Shown: piece after piece, positions 1-7,784 of the stretch | Position numbering within the stretch: position 1 is the first letter of the stretch | How the letters are laid out: every line of letters begins with the position of its first letter | NCBI GenBank assembly: GCA_020433835.1 | Contig: JAGRBY010000022.1 | Coordinates: 1-27,648, forward strand | Source of the DNA: Anaerolineae bacterium | GTDB lineage: Bacteria; Chloroflexota; Anaerolineae; 4572-78; J111 | DNA length: 27,648 nt | Direction: 5' to 3' | The notes under the pieces: generated by a model | Told to the model about the DNA's origin: nothing | The model's database searches: none | The model's input: only the letters and a program-made list of their open reading frames with translations | Made by a program: the position numbers and the translations under genes

Positions 1-303
1 GCCATTGTAGGCTATCGCCAGCCCAAAATTAAGCTGAAGCGGCAGAGTCCAGAGGCCGTTGAAGATATTGAGGGTATGGAACAGCAAACTAACGCCGGTG
101 GGCGCGTACAGGTAATCGGTAAAAAAGGGGTTGGTACCCTCAACCAACAGCGATTGTTTGACCCACCACAGGTTCCAATAATTCTGCCAGCCGTCGAAAC
201 CGTCGCCGGGAATGGCATCGGTGAGATGAAGGGCAACCGGCCAGGTCATCAATACGGTTAAGCCGAGGTACCCCAGTAAGATAAGCAGTGTATGTTTTTT
301 CAC
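1..303 (-). CDS. Multi-pass membrane protein, GT-C-like (N-terminal fragment, runs off window edge)
   Basis: An open frame of 101 codons reads leftwards from a GTG at 301-303 and has no stop before the window edge. The translation begins [16 protein letters not shown], a hydrophobic first helix. A luminal-type loop follows with [15 protein letters not shown] and then [18 protein letters not shown]. This arrangement (one helix, an acidic first loop rich in Trp/Asn, then a P-T-G stretch) is typical of the large polytopic GT-C or PTPS-related membrane proteins of Chloroflexota. The acidic residues in the first loop are where GT-C enzymes carry their catalytic Asp. No strong Shine-Dalgarno precedes the GTG, so the start is tentative. 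It is divergent from the GT-C pair at 642-6217, so this is probably a local surface-glycan gene group. Substrate cannot be told. Confidence 0.6.
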   Translation of the reverse strand, partial: MKKHTLLILLGYLGLTVLMTWPVALHLTDAIPGDGFDGWQNYWNLWWVKQSLLVEGTNPFFTDYLYAPTGVSLLFHTLNIFNGLWTLPLQLNFGLAIAYNG

Positions 304-345
304 AGTTTGAGAGTCTCGAAAAAGCCGGGTTGCACGTGCATTGAA

Positions 346-440
346 GACCTGTCAGGTTTTATAGGATACTGGTGGGCGGAATTCAGGGCCGAATTCGACG
401 TATCGCATGCCCAATGATATTGCCAAAAACCTGACAGGTC
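346..440. repeat. Inverted pair of near-palindromic 15-mers
   Basis: GACCTGTCAGGTTTT at 346-360 is the exact reverse complement of AAAACCTGACAGGTC at 426-440. Each arm is itself nearly palindromic (ACCTG-T-CAGGT), so the locus can form two small hairpins or one large one with a 65-base loop. It has no clear U-tract for termination. I read it as a small interspersed palindromic element. Function unknown. Confidence 0.75.
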
Positions 441-555
441 TGGTTTTTAATTTCTACACAGCAGCCAAGCATAAAGTCAGCGGAGATGATACCCAACAAC
501 CCTCATTTAAGCAATCGGGCAATGGGTTGAACTTTATAAAGCCTCCTTTGCAAAA

Positions 556-583
556 TTCACCTTATCGAGAAAAGTGCTATAAT
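556..583 (+). promoter_or_regulatory. Extended -10 sigma70-type promoter for the GT-C pair
   Basis: TATAAT at 578-583 is preceded by TGC (575-577), giving a perfect extended -10. A -35-like TTCACC (556-561, 4 of 6 matches) sits 16 bases upstream. Transcription would start near 590, about 50 bases before the GTG at 642. Confidence 0.6.
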
Positions 584-641
584 TGCAGGTCGCAAAATCC
601 TTATGTCGTAGCGGCCTGTCTGTTCAGGCAAACAACAGCAA

Positions 642-3053
642 GTGGTTGTCTTTTTGATAAAACGAGTGAGAAACGCTATAACAAATCACACACCGGCGGC
701 AGTCATTCTGCTGGCCTTTTTAGGGCTGGCGATTATCTACAGCCTGGTCACGCCCCCCTTCGAAGCCGGTGACGAATCGCGCCACTATGCGGTGGTGAAA
801 TACATGGCCGATAGCGGACGCCTGCCGGTGCAAAACATACCGGAAACCCGCGAGGAGCAAATCCACTGGAGCCACGAAGGCAATCAGCCGCCGCTTTACT
901 ACGCCCTGGCTGCGCTGCTAACCACCGGTATCGAAACCGGTTCGTGGGATGACGTATTCTGGTACAATCCGCACACGACTATCGGCAACCCGCTGCGCCC
1001 CGACAACAAAAACATCACCATCCACCCGCCCGGCGAAAGCTGGCCCTGGCGCGGTCACGTGCTAGCCGTTCACCTCATCCGCTTCATGTCGATTTCGATG
1101 GCGGCGGTCACGGTAATCGCCGCCTATGCCGTTGCTTATCGCTTATTTCGCGGCCAACGCCGGCTCGCCGCCGCCGCGATGGCCGTCACCGCCTTCAACC
1201 CGATGTTCATCTTCATCTCAGCCGCCGTCAACAACGATAACGCCGTCATCATGTTCGTCACCCTGGCCCTGTGGCTCATGATCACCATCGCCGAACGGGC
1301 CAACCAACCCGATCCGGCAACGCTCATCCGCCGCATGCCCTATCTCGCTGCACTGTTGGGCTTACTCATCGGCCTCGGCGCATTGAGCAAACTCTACGCC
1401 TTCGGCCTCCTGCCCCTCGCTCTCCTACTTTTCACCTGGATCGCCTACAAAACCACTCACCCCACCTCAACCCCCAATTACCAATTACCAATTACCAATT
1501 ACCAGTCTTCAATCTCCAGTCTCCAATCTCTAATCTCCCCCCTCCTCACCTGGAGCGCCATCTTCGCCACCGCATTCATCATCACCGCCGGCTGGTTCTA
1601 CCTGCGCAACGCGCTCATCTACAACGGCGACATTTTCGCCCTGCAAGTTATGCGCGAAACCGCCGGTCAACGCCGCGAAGTCCCAACTCTGGCCACCCTC
1701 AAAGCCGAATTCGAAGGCTTCCGCATCGCCTACTGGGCCTTATTCGGCGGCGTCAATATTCTGGTCAGCAATTGGATTTACACTATCCTCGACTGGCTTT
1801 CTCTCGCTGCCTTCATCGGCCTGCTGGCCTACCTTCCCTACCTTACCATTTCGCTCTGGAAAAACTCAAAATCTCCCAATCTCCCAATCTCCCAATCTCC
1901 CAATCCTTCACTCCCTACCTTCCTCATCCTTCTAAGTTGGTCAACCATCATGATCGCCGGCTTCATCGTTTGGAATTTAACCCAACCTGCCGGACAGGGA
2001 CGACTGCTCTACCCGGCCATCTCCGCTATCTCGGCGTTGGGCATTCTGGGCTTAACCTGGTGGCTGCCGTCTGAACGGACAAAAACACTGATTGCCGGAC
2101 TGGTCGCGGTGGGACTCTTTCTGTTCGCCGCGATTACGCCTTTTACCACGATAGCACCTGTCTATGCGAATCCTCCCATTCTCACCGAATCTCAAATACC
2201 TGATGATGTGCAACTGGTGAACTTCACCTACGATGATGCCGTCAAACTCATCGGCTACAAACTGCATACCCCTATCGTCCGCCCGGCAGAAACTGTCGAT
2301 TTGACGCTCTACTGGCAAATCCTCAAACCGACTGACCTCGACTACAGCATCTTCATCCATCTGCTGGGTCGCGAACGACAGGTCATCGGCCAGGTCGACA
2401 CCTACCCCGGCAGCGGCCAGTGGCCCACCACCCTGCTCAAGCCCGGCGACGTTGTGGCCGACACCTACCACGTCCCGGTCGCGCCGGACGCCGAGTATCA
2501 TCACGCGCCGACCCGTCTGAACATCGCCGCCGGTATTTACGACTTTTTCGAGCCGGGTCGCCCCGGTCGTCCGGCTGTCAACGCAGTAGGTGAGCCGGTC
2601 GAACCGATTATCGCCTCGGCCAAGCTTGTGCCGTGGCAGTGGCCCGATCCGCCGCAGCAAACCACGCCGGTCGAATTTATCGACAAAGCACGGCTACTTA
2701 GCTATCGCCTTGATGACGACCAACAGACGTTAACCCTCAACTGGCAGGTTGAAAACCCTTTTGAAAATGATTACACTGTTTTCATCCAGGCCTGGAATAC
2801 CCAAACCGGCGATTACGCCACCGGCTTCGACGGCCCGCCGGTGCAGGGCAACTACCCCACCTCGCTGTGGAGTCCCGGCGAGGTCATCGTCGATACCCAC
2901 CCGCTGGACCCATCAGTGCTGTCGCCCGGCACCTACGACCTCATCGCCGGGCTTTATAATCCGGCTACCGGCGAACGACTGCCCGCCCTCAGCCCCGATG
3001 GCCCGCTGCCCGATTACGCCGTTCATGTCGGCCAACTGCGAGTAACCGAATGA
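642..3053 (+). CDS. GT-C family glycosyltransferase-like membrane protein (DUF2142/GT39-like) with two C-terminal beta-sandwich repeats
   Basis: This 803-aa protein has an N-terminal helix and then PPFEAGDESRHY, whose acidic pair D44-E45 lies in the first extracytoplasmic loop as in GT-C lipid-phosphate-sugar glycosyltransferases. EGNQPPLYY follows, then about ten membrane segments to roughly residue 510. The tail holds two related domains (about 520-670 and 680-803). Each has an LYWQ or LNWQ strand, a DYSIFIHLLG or DYTVFIQAW strand, YPTS/WPTT, PGEV-DTH and AGLYNPATGERL. It probably transfers sugars from polyprenyl carriers to envelope glycans or proteins; the substrate is unknown. The start is a GTG at 642 with a weak ribosome site; an in-frame GTG at 666 is an alternative. 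Two loops are made of short tandem repeats (residues about 278-298 and 412-422). The stop overlaps the next start as ATGA, implying coupling. Confidence 0.8.
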   Translation: MVVFLIKRVRNAITNHTPAAVILLAFLGLAIIYSLVTPPFEAGDESRHYAVVKYMADSGRLPVQNIPETREEQIHWSHEGNQPPLYYALAALLTTGIETGSWDDVFWYNPHTTIGNPLRPDNKNITIHPPGESWPWRGHVLAVHLIRFMSISMAAVTVIAAYAVAYRLFRGQRRLAAAAMAVTAFNPMFIFISAAVNNDNAVIMFVTLALWLMITIAERANQPDPATLIRRMPYLAALLGLLIGLGALSKLYAFGLLPLALLLFTWIAYKTTHPTSTPNYQLPITNYQSSISSLQSLISPLLTWSAIFATAFIITAGWFYLRNALIYNGDIFALQVMRETAGQRREVPTLATLKAEFEGFRIAYWALFGGVNILVSNWIYTILDWLSLAAFIGLLAYLPYLTISLWKNSKSPNLPISQSPNPSLPTFLILLSWSTIMIAGFIVWNLTQPAGQGRLLYPAISAISALGILGLTWWLPSERTKTLIAGLVAVGLFLFAAITPFTTIAPVYANPPILTESQIPDDVQLVNFTYDDAVKLIGYKLHTPIVRPAETVDLTLYWQILKPTDLDYSIFIHLLGRERQVIGQVDTYPGSGQWPTTLLKPGDVVADTYHVPVAPDAEYHHAPTRLNIAAGIYDFFEPGRPGRPAVNAVGEPVEPIIASAKLVPWQWPDPPQQTTPVEFIDKARLLSYRLDDDQQTLTLNWQVENPFENDYTVFIQAWNTQTGDYATGFDGPPVQGNYPTSLWSPGEVIVDTHPLDPSVLSPGTYDLIAGLYNPATGERLPALSPDGPLPDYAVHVGQLRVTE
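1474..1536 (+). repeat. Nine in-phase heptamers inside a coding region
   Basis: Four perfect CCAATTA units (1474-1501) are followed by CCAGTCT, TCAATCT, CCAGTCT, CCAATCT and CTAATCT, all in register. The 63 bases equal 21 codons, so the frame is kept. The product is a degenerate seven-residue repeat (NYQLPIT, NYQSSIS, SLQSLIS) in a loop between membrane helices of the GT-C protein. Confidence 0.9.
1875..1906 (+). repeat. Four octamers CCCAATCT inside a coding region
   Basis: Three perfect CCCAATCT units and one CCCAATCC occupy 1875-1906, flanked by an AATCT remnant. They encode SPNLPISQSPNPS in a second inter-helix loop of the same protein. The unit is eight bases and not seven, but it shares its core with the CCAATCT heptamers. 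Confidence 0.9.
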
Positions 3054-6000
3054 AACGCGCCGGTCTGGTTCTCATTCTGGTCATTTTTACTATTCTGACC
3101 GTCTATAACTCCGTGCAGCTGCCCATCGGCGAGGCCGATGACGAGACCGACCATTATCAATACCATCGCTTTGTCGCCCAAACCGGCCACCCGCCACTGA
3201 CCGAAGCCGAACGCCACGAGGCCGGCTTCAAAGGTGGTCTGGCTCCGCTCTACTACTGGCTGACCGCCTGGCCTATCGCCCTGGTTGGCCAAGACAGCCT
3301 ACCGGACATCCGCCGCGTCGACTCGCGGCCGGAGCGCCACATTCCGACCGATGGTTTGGGCATCAATCACGTGCTGCACACACTCGATGAGACGTGGCCG
3401 TGGCGCGGGCAGGTGCTGGCCTGGCACCTGGTGCGGCTTCTCTCGCTGCCGATGGGTTGGGTGACGATCATCGCAACGTATGCTCTGGCGTATCGGTTGC
3501 AACCGAAGACGCCTTTGATTGCTCTGATGGCAGCGGCGTTGGTGGCTTTTCTGCCCCGTTTTGTTATCAGCAGCGCCGTTATCAATGACGACAACCTAGT
3601 CTTCGCGCTAACTGCCTTGCTACTGCTGGTTCAAGTCATTATTCTCCAACACGAACACCCGCCAACGCCCAAAATTATGGCGCTGTTCGGCGCACTTTTT
3701 GGGCTATCACTTGTCACCAAATATTTCTCACTCATCCTCATCCCCGAAATCCTATTCACGCTTTGGTTCGCCTTCCGCAAAAAAACCACGTCCCATGTCC
3801 CACGTCCCACGTTCTATCCTTTGCTCGCTTTCCTCATCGCCCTCTTTCTCACCGCCGGTTTGTGGTTCAGCTTCATCATCGTACGCTTCAACCGCATCGA
3901 CGAACTTGGCCTTATTCCCGGTCTGGCCGCGTCGCTGGGTGAACCGCAAATCACCGAGGGGTTGGTGGGGTTGTTGTCCGGCCAGTCGGTGCGTCCAGTT
4001 GCCGCAACGTATGCCTTGCCGGAATGGTTCGGCTTGCTCTATCGCTCGTTCTGGTTTGAGTTCGGCTGGATGCGTGTTTTTGCTCCAACCTGGACTTACA
4101 CGCTTTTCGCACTTTTCAGCTTGCTTATCATAGCCGGAATAATCCAACGTTATGGGGTTCGCTCAAAAACGCATATACCCTCTTCTGAAAATAAGGCTCT
4201 TAGCATACAGCCCACAATTCATGCGCTTTTTATTCTCCACCTCTCACTCTTCTTGTCTGTTGTTCTGGCACGATACATTCTCAGCGCTACCATCGACACG
4301 GGGCAGGGGCGGCATCTCTACCCGGCGCTGCCGGTGATCGCTTATTACGGTGCTGTGGGGCTGCATCGTCTGTTTTTTTCGACTTCCGTAGTGCGTAGTG
4401 CGTATTTAAAGTTTCTACCCTCACCGATAGTGGGAGTGGCATTGATAGCCATCTTGTTTATTGGGCCATCGCTGTTTAGCTTGCAGCCATCGATCTTTAT
4501 TTGGCCTTATTACGATATACTACCGATTACCACGGCACCGATTCAAATCCCAACCGCTCAACGCTTCGATCTGGAATTTGGCGATGGCTTATCATTTCGC
4601 GGTTTCACGGTCGATGAATCCGTTGCAGCGGGTGACGCGCTGCCGGTCAGCCTCTATTGGCACGCGGAGAAAGAGGCGCAGCAGGATTATTTTGTCTCGC
4701 TCTGTTTGCACGCTGCTCAAGACCGCCCCGTAGGCTGCCGACGCGGCCAATTCGCCGATGGGCGCTACCCGGCCCGGGCCTGGGAAGCCGGCGACACGCT
4801 CATCGACACTGTATTCATTCCAATTCCGGCCTGCTACCGTCTCACCGAGGCCAACTACATCTTACACCTTGATGTCTGGTCGCTCGATCCCACCAGCCCT
4901 ACCCCCACGCCAACCGGTAGTCCGGTACTTACGCAAACCTTCAGCGAACCATCGATCAACATCACCCCAACCGACTCGCTCCTAACGGATCGCCCTCAAA
5001 CCATCGACCTGTGGCAAGCCGACCAAAGGCGTACTACGCCTGTAAAAACGTATTTAGGGCAAATCCTTAGCGTTATAACCTATGCCATTCAGGACGCCGG
5101 CCCAGCCCCAACCTTTCAATCAAACCACGATACCTGGCAACCGCTGTCGCAATTTAATACACCACTCGCTTTACCGTGCGATGATGGGCCATCGCCCTTT
5201 GCCACCCAATCGCCCTTTGCCGTGTCTCCGACACTAACCAATGGCATTTACCAATCTGACACCGACACCGATCTCCCCCCCATAACCATCGCCAACCGTG
5301 ACCGCGTTTTTGCCCCCATCACTTCCACTCTCAGCTTTAGCCAAACTCTTATGCCTTTGCACCTTCAACTGCCTAATACAGAACCTATGGCCTTATCCTC
5401 CCTCCCCCTAATCCCTAATCCCTACCCCTTACCACTTACCACGCAACTCCCCCTCACCATCCGCTGGCAAACCCGCCGCTGGATGGCCGATCCGTTGGTT
5501 ATCGCACTTAAGTTGTTGGATAAGGATTTCAATGTCGGGGGGGAACGGGTGGCGACGTTAGGTGATCGCTACCCGAATGTATTGTGGGTTCCCGGCGAGG
5601 TCGTTGAGGAAACCTACCCACTTCGCATTGCACCAGATGCGCCACCGGGATTGTATCAGTTGGAGGTCAGCCTACTGCATCAGGACGAGTCGCTGCCGGA
5701 CGGCTATGAATTTTTGCCGCCTACAGACGATACAGGCCCGCTAGGCAATGCCCTCTACCCTTTAACCGTTCGATTGCTCGATCAGGCTCATGACACCGCT
5801 CCGGCCAATCCATTCGAGGCACAGATTGGCGAGGTTATCGAACTGACTGGATTTGGGAGCGCTCCCAATTTCTCGAATTCGCCCAAAACGGTTGAGCTAG
5901 CGCTCTATTGGAAGTCGGCAGCCAAAATCGACACGGACTACACTGTTTTCACCCAACTGCTTGGCCCTGATGGGCAGGTTTGGGCGCAGTGGGACAATCC

Positions 6001-6217
6001 GCCTCAAGCCGGGCGTTACCCAACCACTGCCTGGATCGCTCAGGATACCGTTGTCGACCGCTATACCCTCACCCTCAACGACGGAGCGCCGCCCGGCGAC
6101 TACCACTTGCTGGTCGGCATGTATAATCCCGCCTCGGGCGAACGGCTGTCGGCTACAGTAAATGATCAGCCGCAGCCGAACAACGCTGTGGAATTGACAA
6201 CGCTATCGCTGCCCTAA
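3050..6217 (+). CDS. GT-C family glycosyltransferase-like membrane protein with three or more C-terminal beta-sandwich repeats
   Basis: This 1055-aa protein is a paralogue of the gene before it. It has the same N-terminal plan: one helix, an acidic loop (IGEADDETDHY), then GLAPLYYW, then WPWRGQVLAWHLVR, closely matching WPWRGHVLAVHLIR upstream. Membrane segments run to about residue 490. The soluble tail carries sandwich domains at about 503-630, 797-905 and 926-1050. The last has LALYWKSA, DYTVFTQLLGPDG, YPTTAW and GMYNPASGERL, the same signatures as the upstream tail. The region between (about 650-790) is low-complexity and Thr/Pro-rich. The start overlaps the previous stop (ATGA), so the two are one operon and probably form a complex or act in sequence. 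Three heptamer tracts lie inside the gene. It ends 23 bases from the convergent formyltransferase. Confidence 0.8.
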   Translation: MKRAGLVLILVIFTILTVYNSVQLPIGEADDETDHYQYHRFVAQTGHPPLTEAERHEAGFKGGLAPLYYWLTAWPIALVGQDSLPDIRRVDSRPERHIPTDGLGINHVLHTLDETWPWRGQVLAWHLVRLLSLPMGWVTIIATYALAYRLQPKTPLIALMAAALVAFLPRFVISSAVINDDNLVFALTALLLLVQVIILQHEHPPTPKIMALFGALFGLSLVTKYFSLILIPEILFTLWFAFRKKTTSHVPRPTFYPLLAFLIALFLTAGLWFSFIIVRFNRIDELGLIPGLAASLGEPQITEGLVGLLSGQSVRPVAATYALPEWFGLLYRSFWFEFGWMRVFAPTWTYTLFALFSLLIIAGIIQRYGVRSKTHIPSSENKALSIQPTIHALFILHLSLFLSVVLARYILSATIDTGQGRHLYPALPVIAYYGAVGLHRLFFSTSVVRSAYLKFLPSPIVGVALIAILFIGPSLFSLQPSIFIWPYYDILPITTAPIQIPTAQRFDLEFGDGLSFRGFTVDESVAAGDALPVSLYWHAEKEAQQDYFVSLCLHAAQDRPVGCRRGQFADGRYPARAWEAGDTLIDTVFIPIPACYRLTEANYILHLDVWSLDPTSPTPTPTGSPVLTQTFSEPSINITPTDSLLTDRPQTIDLWQADQRRTTPVKTYLGQILSVITYAIQDAGPAPTFQSNHDTWQPLSQFNTPLALPCDDGPSPFATQSPFAVSPTLTNGIYQSDTDTDLPPITIANRDRVFAPITSTLSFSQTLMPLHLQLPNTEPMALSSLPLIPNPYPLPLTTQLPLTIRWQTRRWMADPLVIALKLLDKDFNVGGERVATLGDRYPNVLWVPGEVVEETYPLRIAPDAPPGLYQLEVSLLHQDESLPDGYEFLPPTDDTGPLGNALYPLTVRLLDQAHDTAPANPFEAQIGEVIELTGFGSAPNFSNSPKTVELALYWKSAAKIDTDYTVFTQLLGPDGQVWAQWDNPPQAGRYPTTAWIAQDTVVDRYTLTLNDGAPPGDYHLLVGMYNPASGERLSATVNDQPQPNNAVELTTLSLP
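3786..3813 (+). repeat. Four heptamers of the CCACGTC family inside a coding region
   Basis: CCACGTC, CCATGTC, CCACGTC, CCACGTT run in register and encode the loop TTSHVPRPTF between membrane helices (residues about 246-255). Confidence 0.85.
4388..4404 (+). repeat. GTAGTGC heptamers inside a coding region
   Basis: Two full GTAGTGC units and a partial third encode SVVRSAY between two hydrophobic stretches of the second GT-C protein. It is short, and called mainly because it matches the seven-base period of the other tracts. Confidence 0.6.
5406..5440 (+). repeat. Five heptamers of the CCCTAAT family inside a coding region
   Basis: CCCTAAT, CCCTAAT, CCCTACC, CCTTACC, ACTTACC occupy 35 bases in register and encode a Pro/Leu-rich linker (IPNPYPLPLTT) just before a beta-sandwich domain. 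Confidence 0.8.
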
Positions 6218-6240
6218 CCTATCAACTCAGAGGACAGAAG

Positions 6241-7155
6241 CTAAACTTTGTATCGGATTTTGGCACGTAGAACCCCCGGTTGACATTGAACCCACAGTTC
6301 ATCGCCAATGAGCGTATATGGTTTCCCCAATGTGTGTTCTTGGCTGTAAGATAACATCCTGCGCAGATAAAAATCATTATTCCCCACCGAAATAAAGAGA
6401 GGCCAGGCCTCAGCGCCGCGACCAAAATTAAAAGCGCGTTGCGCGGACCAGGCGGTCGGAATTTGAAAATCGGCGGCGGACGGCCAGGGAAAATAGAGGG
6501 CGTCACCTTCGCTCTGAGGCCGGCGTGGTAGCGGCTGTCCCTGCCGGAGCTGCGTAATAGCCTCCGCCAACAAACTACTCCCTTCAATCGCACAGCGCTG
6601 CTCTAATTCGGCTTCGGAAATCCCCTCATGCCGCTCAAATGCGGTTTGAGCCACAATATCGCCGCTGTCGAGCTTTTCAGCCATAAAATGAAGCGTGACA
6701 CCGGCCAACCTATCATCTTGACGGGCGATCCAAAAGAGCGGAGCCGGGCCTCGATAGCGCGGCAGAAGCGACGGATGCAGATTGAGACAGCCATAACGAG
6801 GCAATTTCAGCAGCGCCGAGGGAAAGATATGGGGAAAGCAGGCCACAACAATGAGGTCAGGGGTAAGGCTCGTCAGCAGCGCCAGCGTTTCGGGCGTAGC
6901 CAAAGAGTCTGTTTCCCATACAGGAATATCATTAACCCAGGCGCGGTGAATGATATTTGGCTCCAGATACGGGTCAACCAGGGGCAAATCGGTCGTGAGC
7001 GGTTGAGGAGGCATAACCCGTTGAGGATAATCGGCTGCAGCGGGGTGTACTGCCGGTACGATAACGCCAACAAGGTCAACCTCCAAATCGAGCAATCGCT
7101 CAAGCGGCGGTATCGAAAAATGGCCGGTCATTCCAAAAAAGAGTACACGTAACAC
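6241..7155 (-). CDS. Formyltransferase-fold protein, methionyl-tRNA formyltransferase-like
   Basis: This 304-aa protein has the formyltransferase core: a Rossmann start (LRVLFFGMTGHFSIP), then LNLHPSLLPRYRGPAP at about residues 122-137, where the Asn, His and SLLP motif bind and activate 10-formyl-tetrahydrofolate. GVTLHFMAEKLDSGDIV follows and carries the conserved Asp. Length and a C-terminal domain (about 215-304) match Fmt (about 310 residues), but the tail is atypical and no def gene is adjacent. It could be Fmt itself or a sugar-amine or amino-acid formyltransferase. Next to GT-C genes, a sugar N-formyltransferase is a reasonable alternative. The start is GTG at 7155; no strong Shine-Dalgarno is visible. 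It converges on the GT-C pair. Confidence 0.75.
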   Translation of the reverse strand: MLRVLFFGMTGHFSIPPLERLLDLEVDLVGVIVPAVHPAAADYPQRVMPPQPLTTDLPLVDPYLEPNIIHRAWVNDIPVWETDSLATPETLALLTSLTPDLIVVACFPHIFPSALLKLPRYGCLNLHPSLLPRYRGPAPLFWIARQDDRLAGVTLHFMAEKLDSGDIVAQTAFERHEGISEAELEQRCAIEGSSLLAEAITQLRQGQPLPRRPQSEGDALYFPWPSAADFQIPTAWSAQRAFNFGRGAEAWPLFISVGNNDFYLRRMLSYSQEHTLGKPYTLIGDELWVQCQPGVLRAKIRYKV

Positions 7156-7230
7156 AGTCAGGTTACCAGTTTTTGACTTTCGAATTGAGATTCTCTATAG
7201 TAATTAGACGACGTTACTTGTTTGTTGAAC

Positions 7231-7363
7231 ATAGGACTTACGCCGTTAGGTGTATTGAATAAGGTGACAGTCTCTTTTTAATTAAAATGTGTGTCCATTT
7301 AACCTCAAAAGGTCGGTTTATCGCATTTAAGTGACTGTCACTTTTGAACTGCGTAACTCATAG
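7231..7363. repeat. MITE-like element with terminal inverted repeats upstream of yggX
   Basis: The left end TAGGACTTACGCCGTT (7232-7247) matches 13 of 16 positions with the reverse complement of the right end AACTGCGTAACTCATAG (7347-7363). Internally, AAGGTGACAGTC (7261-7272) pairs with GACTGTCACTTT (7333-7344). The same terminal word CTATGAGTTACGCAGTT recurs at 22520-22536, which marks a family. It encodes no protein and fills the promoter region of yggX. Confidence 0.6.
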
Positions 7364-7396
7364 AACAATGGAAATCCAATAAGAGAGAGAAGAAAA

Positions 7397-7711
7397 ATGC
7401 CTCGAATGGTTCAATGTGTCAAGTTAGGAAGAGAACTGCCCGGGATGGAAAAGCCACCCTTCCCCGGCGAGTTGGGTGATCGCATCTACGATAACGTATC
7501 TCAGGAAGGTTGGCAATTGTGGTTGGAACATCAGGTTCTGCTGATCAATCACTATGGTCTGGTTTTGGCCGACCCCAACCACCGCAAATTCCTGATAGAA
7601 CAACTAGAAGAGTTCTTCTTTGGTGAAGACGCTCAAATGCCGGATGGCTGGACACCCGAAGGTGCATCGGGCGGTGGCGGCGGCAAAGGTGGCGGGCCAT
7701 CAAGAAAGTAA
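7397..7711 (+). CDS. yggX: Fe(2+)-trafficking / oxidative damage protection protein YggX
   Basis: This 104-aa protein matches the YggX family along its first 90 residues: Cys7 in the PRMVQCVKLGRE start, the PFPGELGDRIYDNVSQEGW block, LINHYGLVLADPNHRKFL, and WTPEG near the end. The family is a small cytosolic protein linked to iron handling and protection of labile Fe-S enzymes from oxidants; Cys7 is the residue tied to that role in enteric bacteria. The last 13 residues are an extra Gly-rich basic tail (GGGGGKGGGPSRK) that typical members lack. A purine-rich GAGAGAAGA precedes the ATG. YggX is best known from Proteobacteria, so its presence here may reflect transfer. The stop codon abuts an octamer hairpin. 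Confidence 0.92.
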   Translation: MPRMVQCVKLGRELPGMEKPPFPGELGDRIYDNVSQEGWQLWLEHQVLLINHYGLVLADPNHRKFLIEQLEEFFFGEDAQMPDGWTPEGASGGGGGKGGGPSRK

Positions 7712-7784
7712 TTGGAGATTTAGAGATTGGGAGATAAGGAGATGGGATCGACCTAATCTCCTCATCTCCCAATCTCTCGTCTTC
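7712..7784. repeat. Octamer-repeat hairpin between convergent stops
   Basis: The arms 7722-7742 and 7757-7777 are complementary at 20 of 21 positions, with a 14-base loop. Both are built of eight-base units around AGATTGGG. The left repeat starts on the base after the yggX stop; the right one ends on the base before the ATP-grasp stop (7785-7787). It could terminate transcription in both directions, though there is no pure U-tract. Confidence 0.85.

Larger units (their letters stand above)
304..641. other. Intergenic region between divergent membrane-protein genes
   Basis: No convincing gene lies in this 338-base gap. It holds an inverted pair of near-palindromic CCTGTCAGG elements (346-440), two GAATTC sites separated by six bases (379-396), and an extended -10 promoter facing the GT-C pair (556-583). 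A reading frame that starts at 407 overlaps the GT-C start in another frame and has no family character, so it is not annotated. Confidence 0.6.

Noticed and set aside
407..772. 121-codon reading frame before the first GT-C gene
   Set aside because: It overlaps the GT-C start in another frame, contains the repeat and promoter sequences, and has no family character.
1474..1536. CRISPR-like array
   Set aside because: Units are seven bases with no spacers and lie in a coding frame; there are no cas genes.
5190..5225. Repeated 13-mer ATCGCCCTTTGCC in the second GT-C gene
   Set aside because: Only two copies, no register with the heptamer tracts; probably a simple local duplication.
6628..7152. 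174-codon frame opposite the formyltransferase
   Set aside because: It is a shadow: the minus strand has clear formyltransferase motifs throughout.
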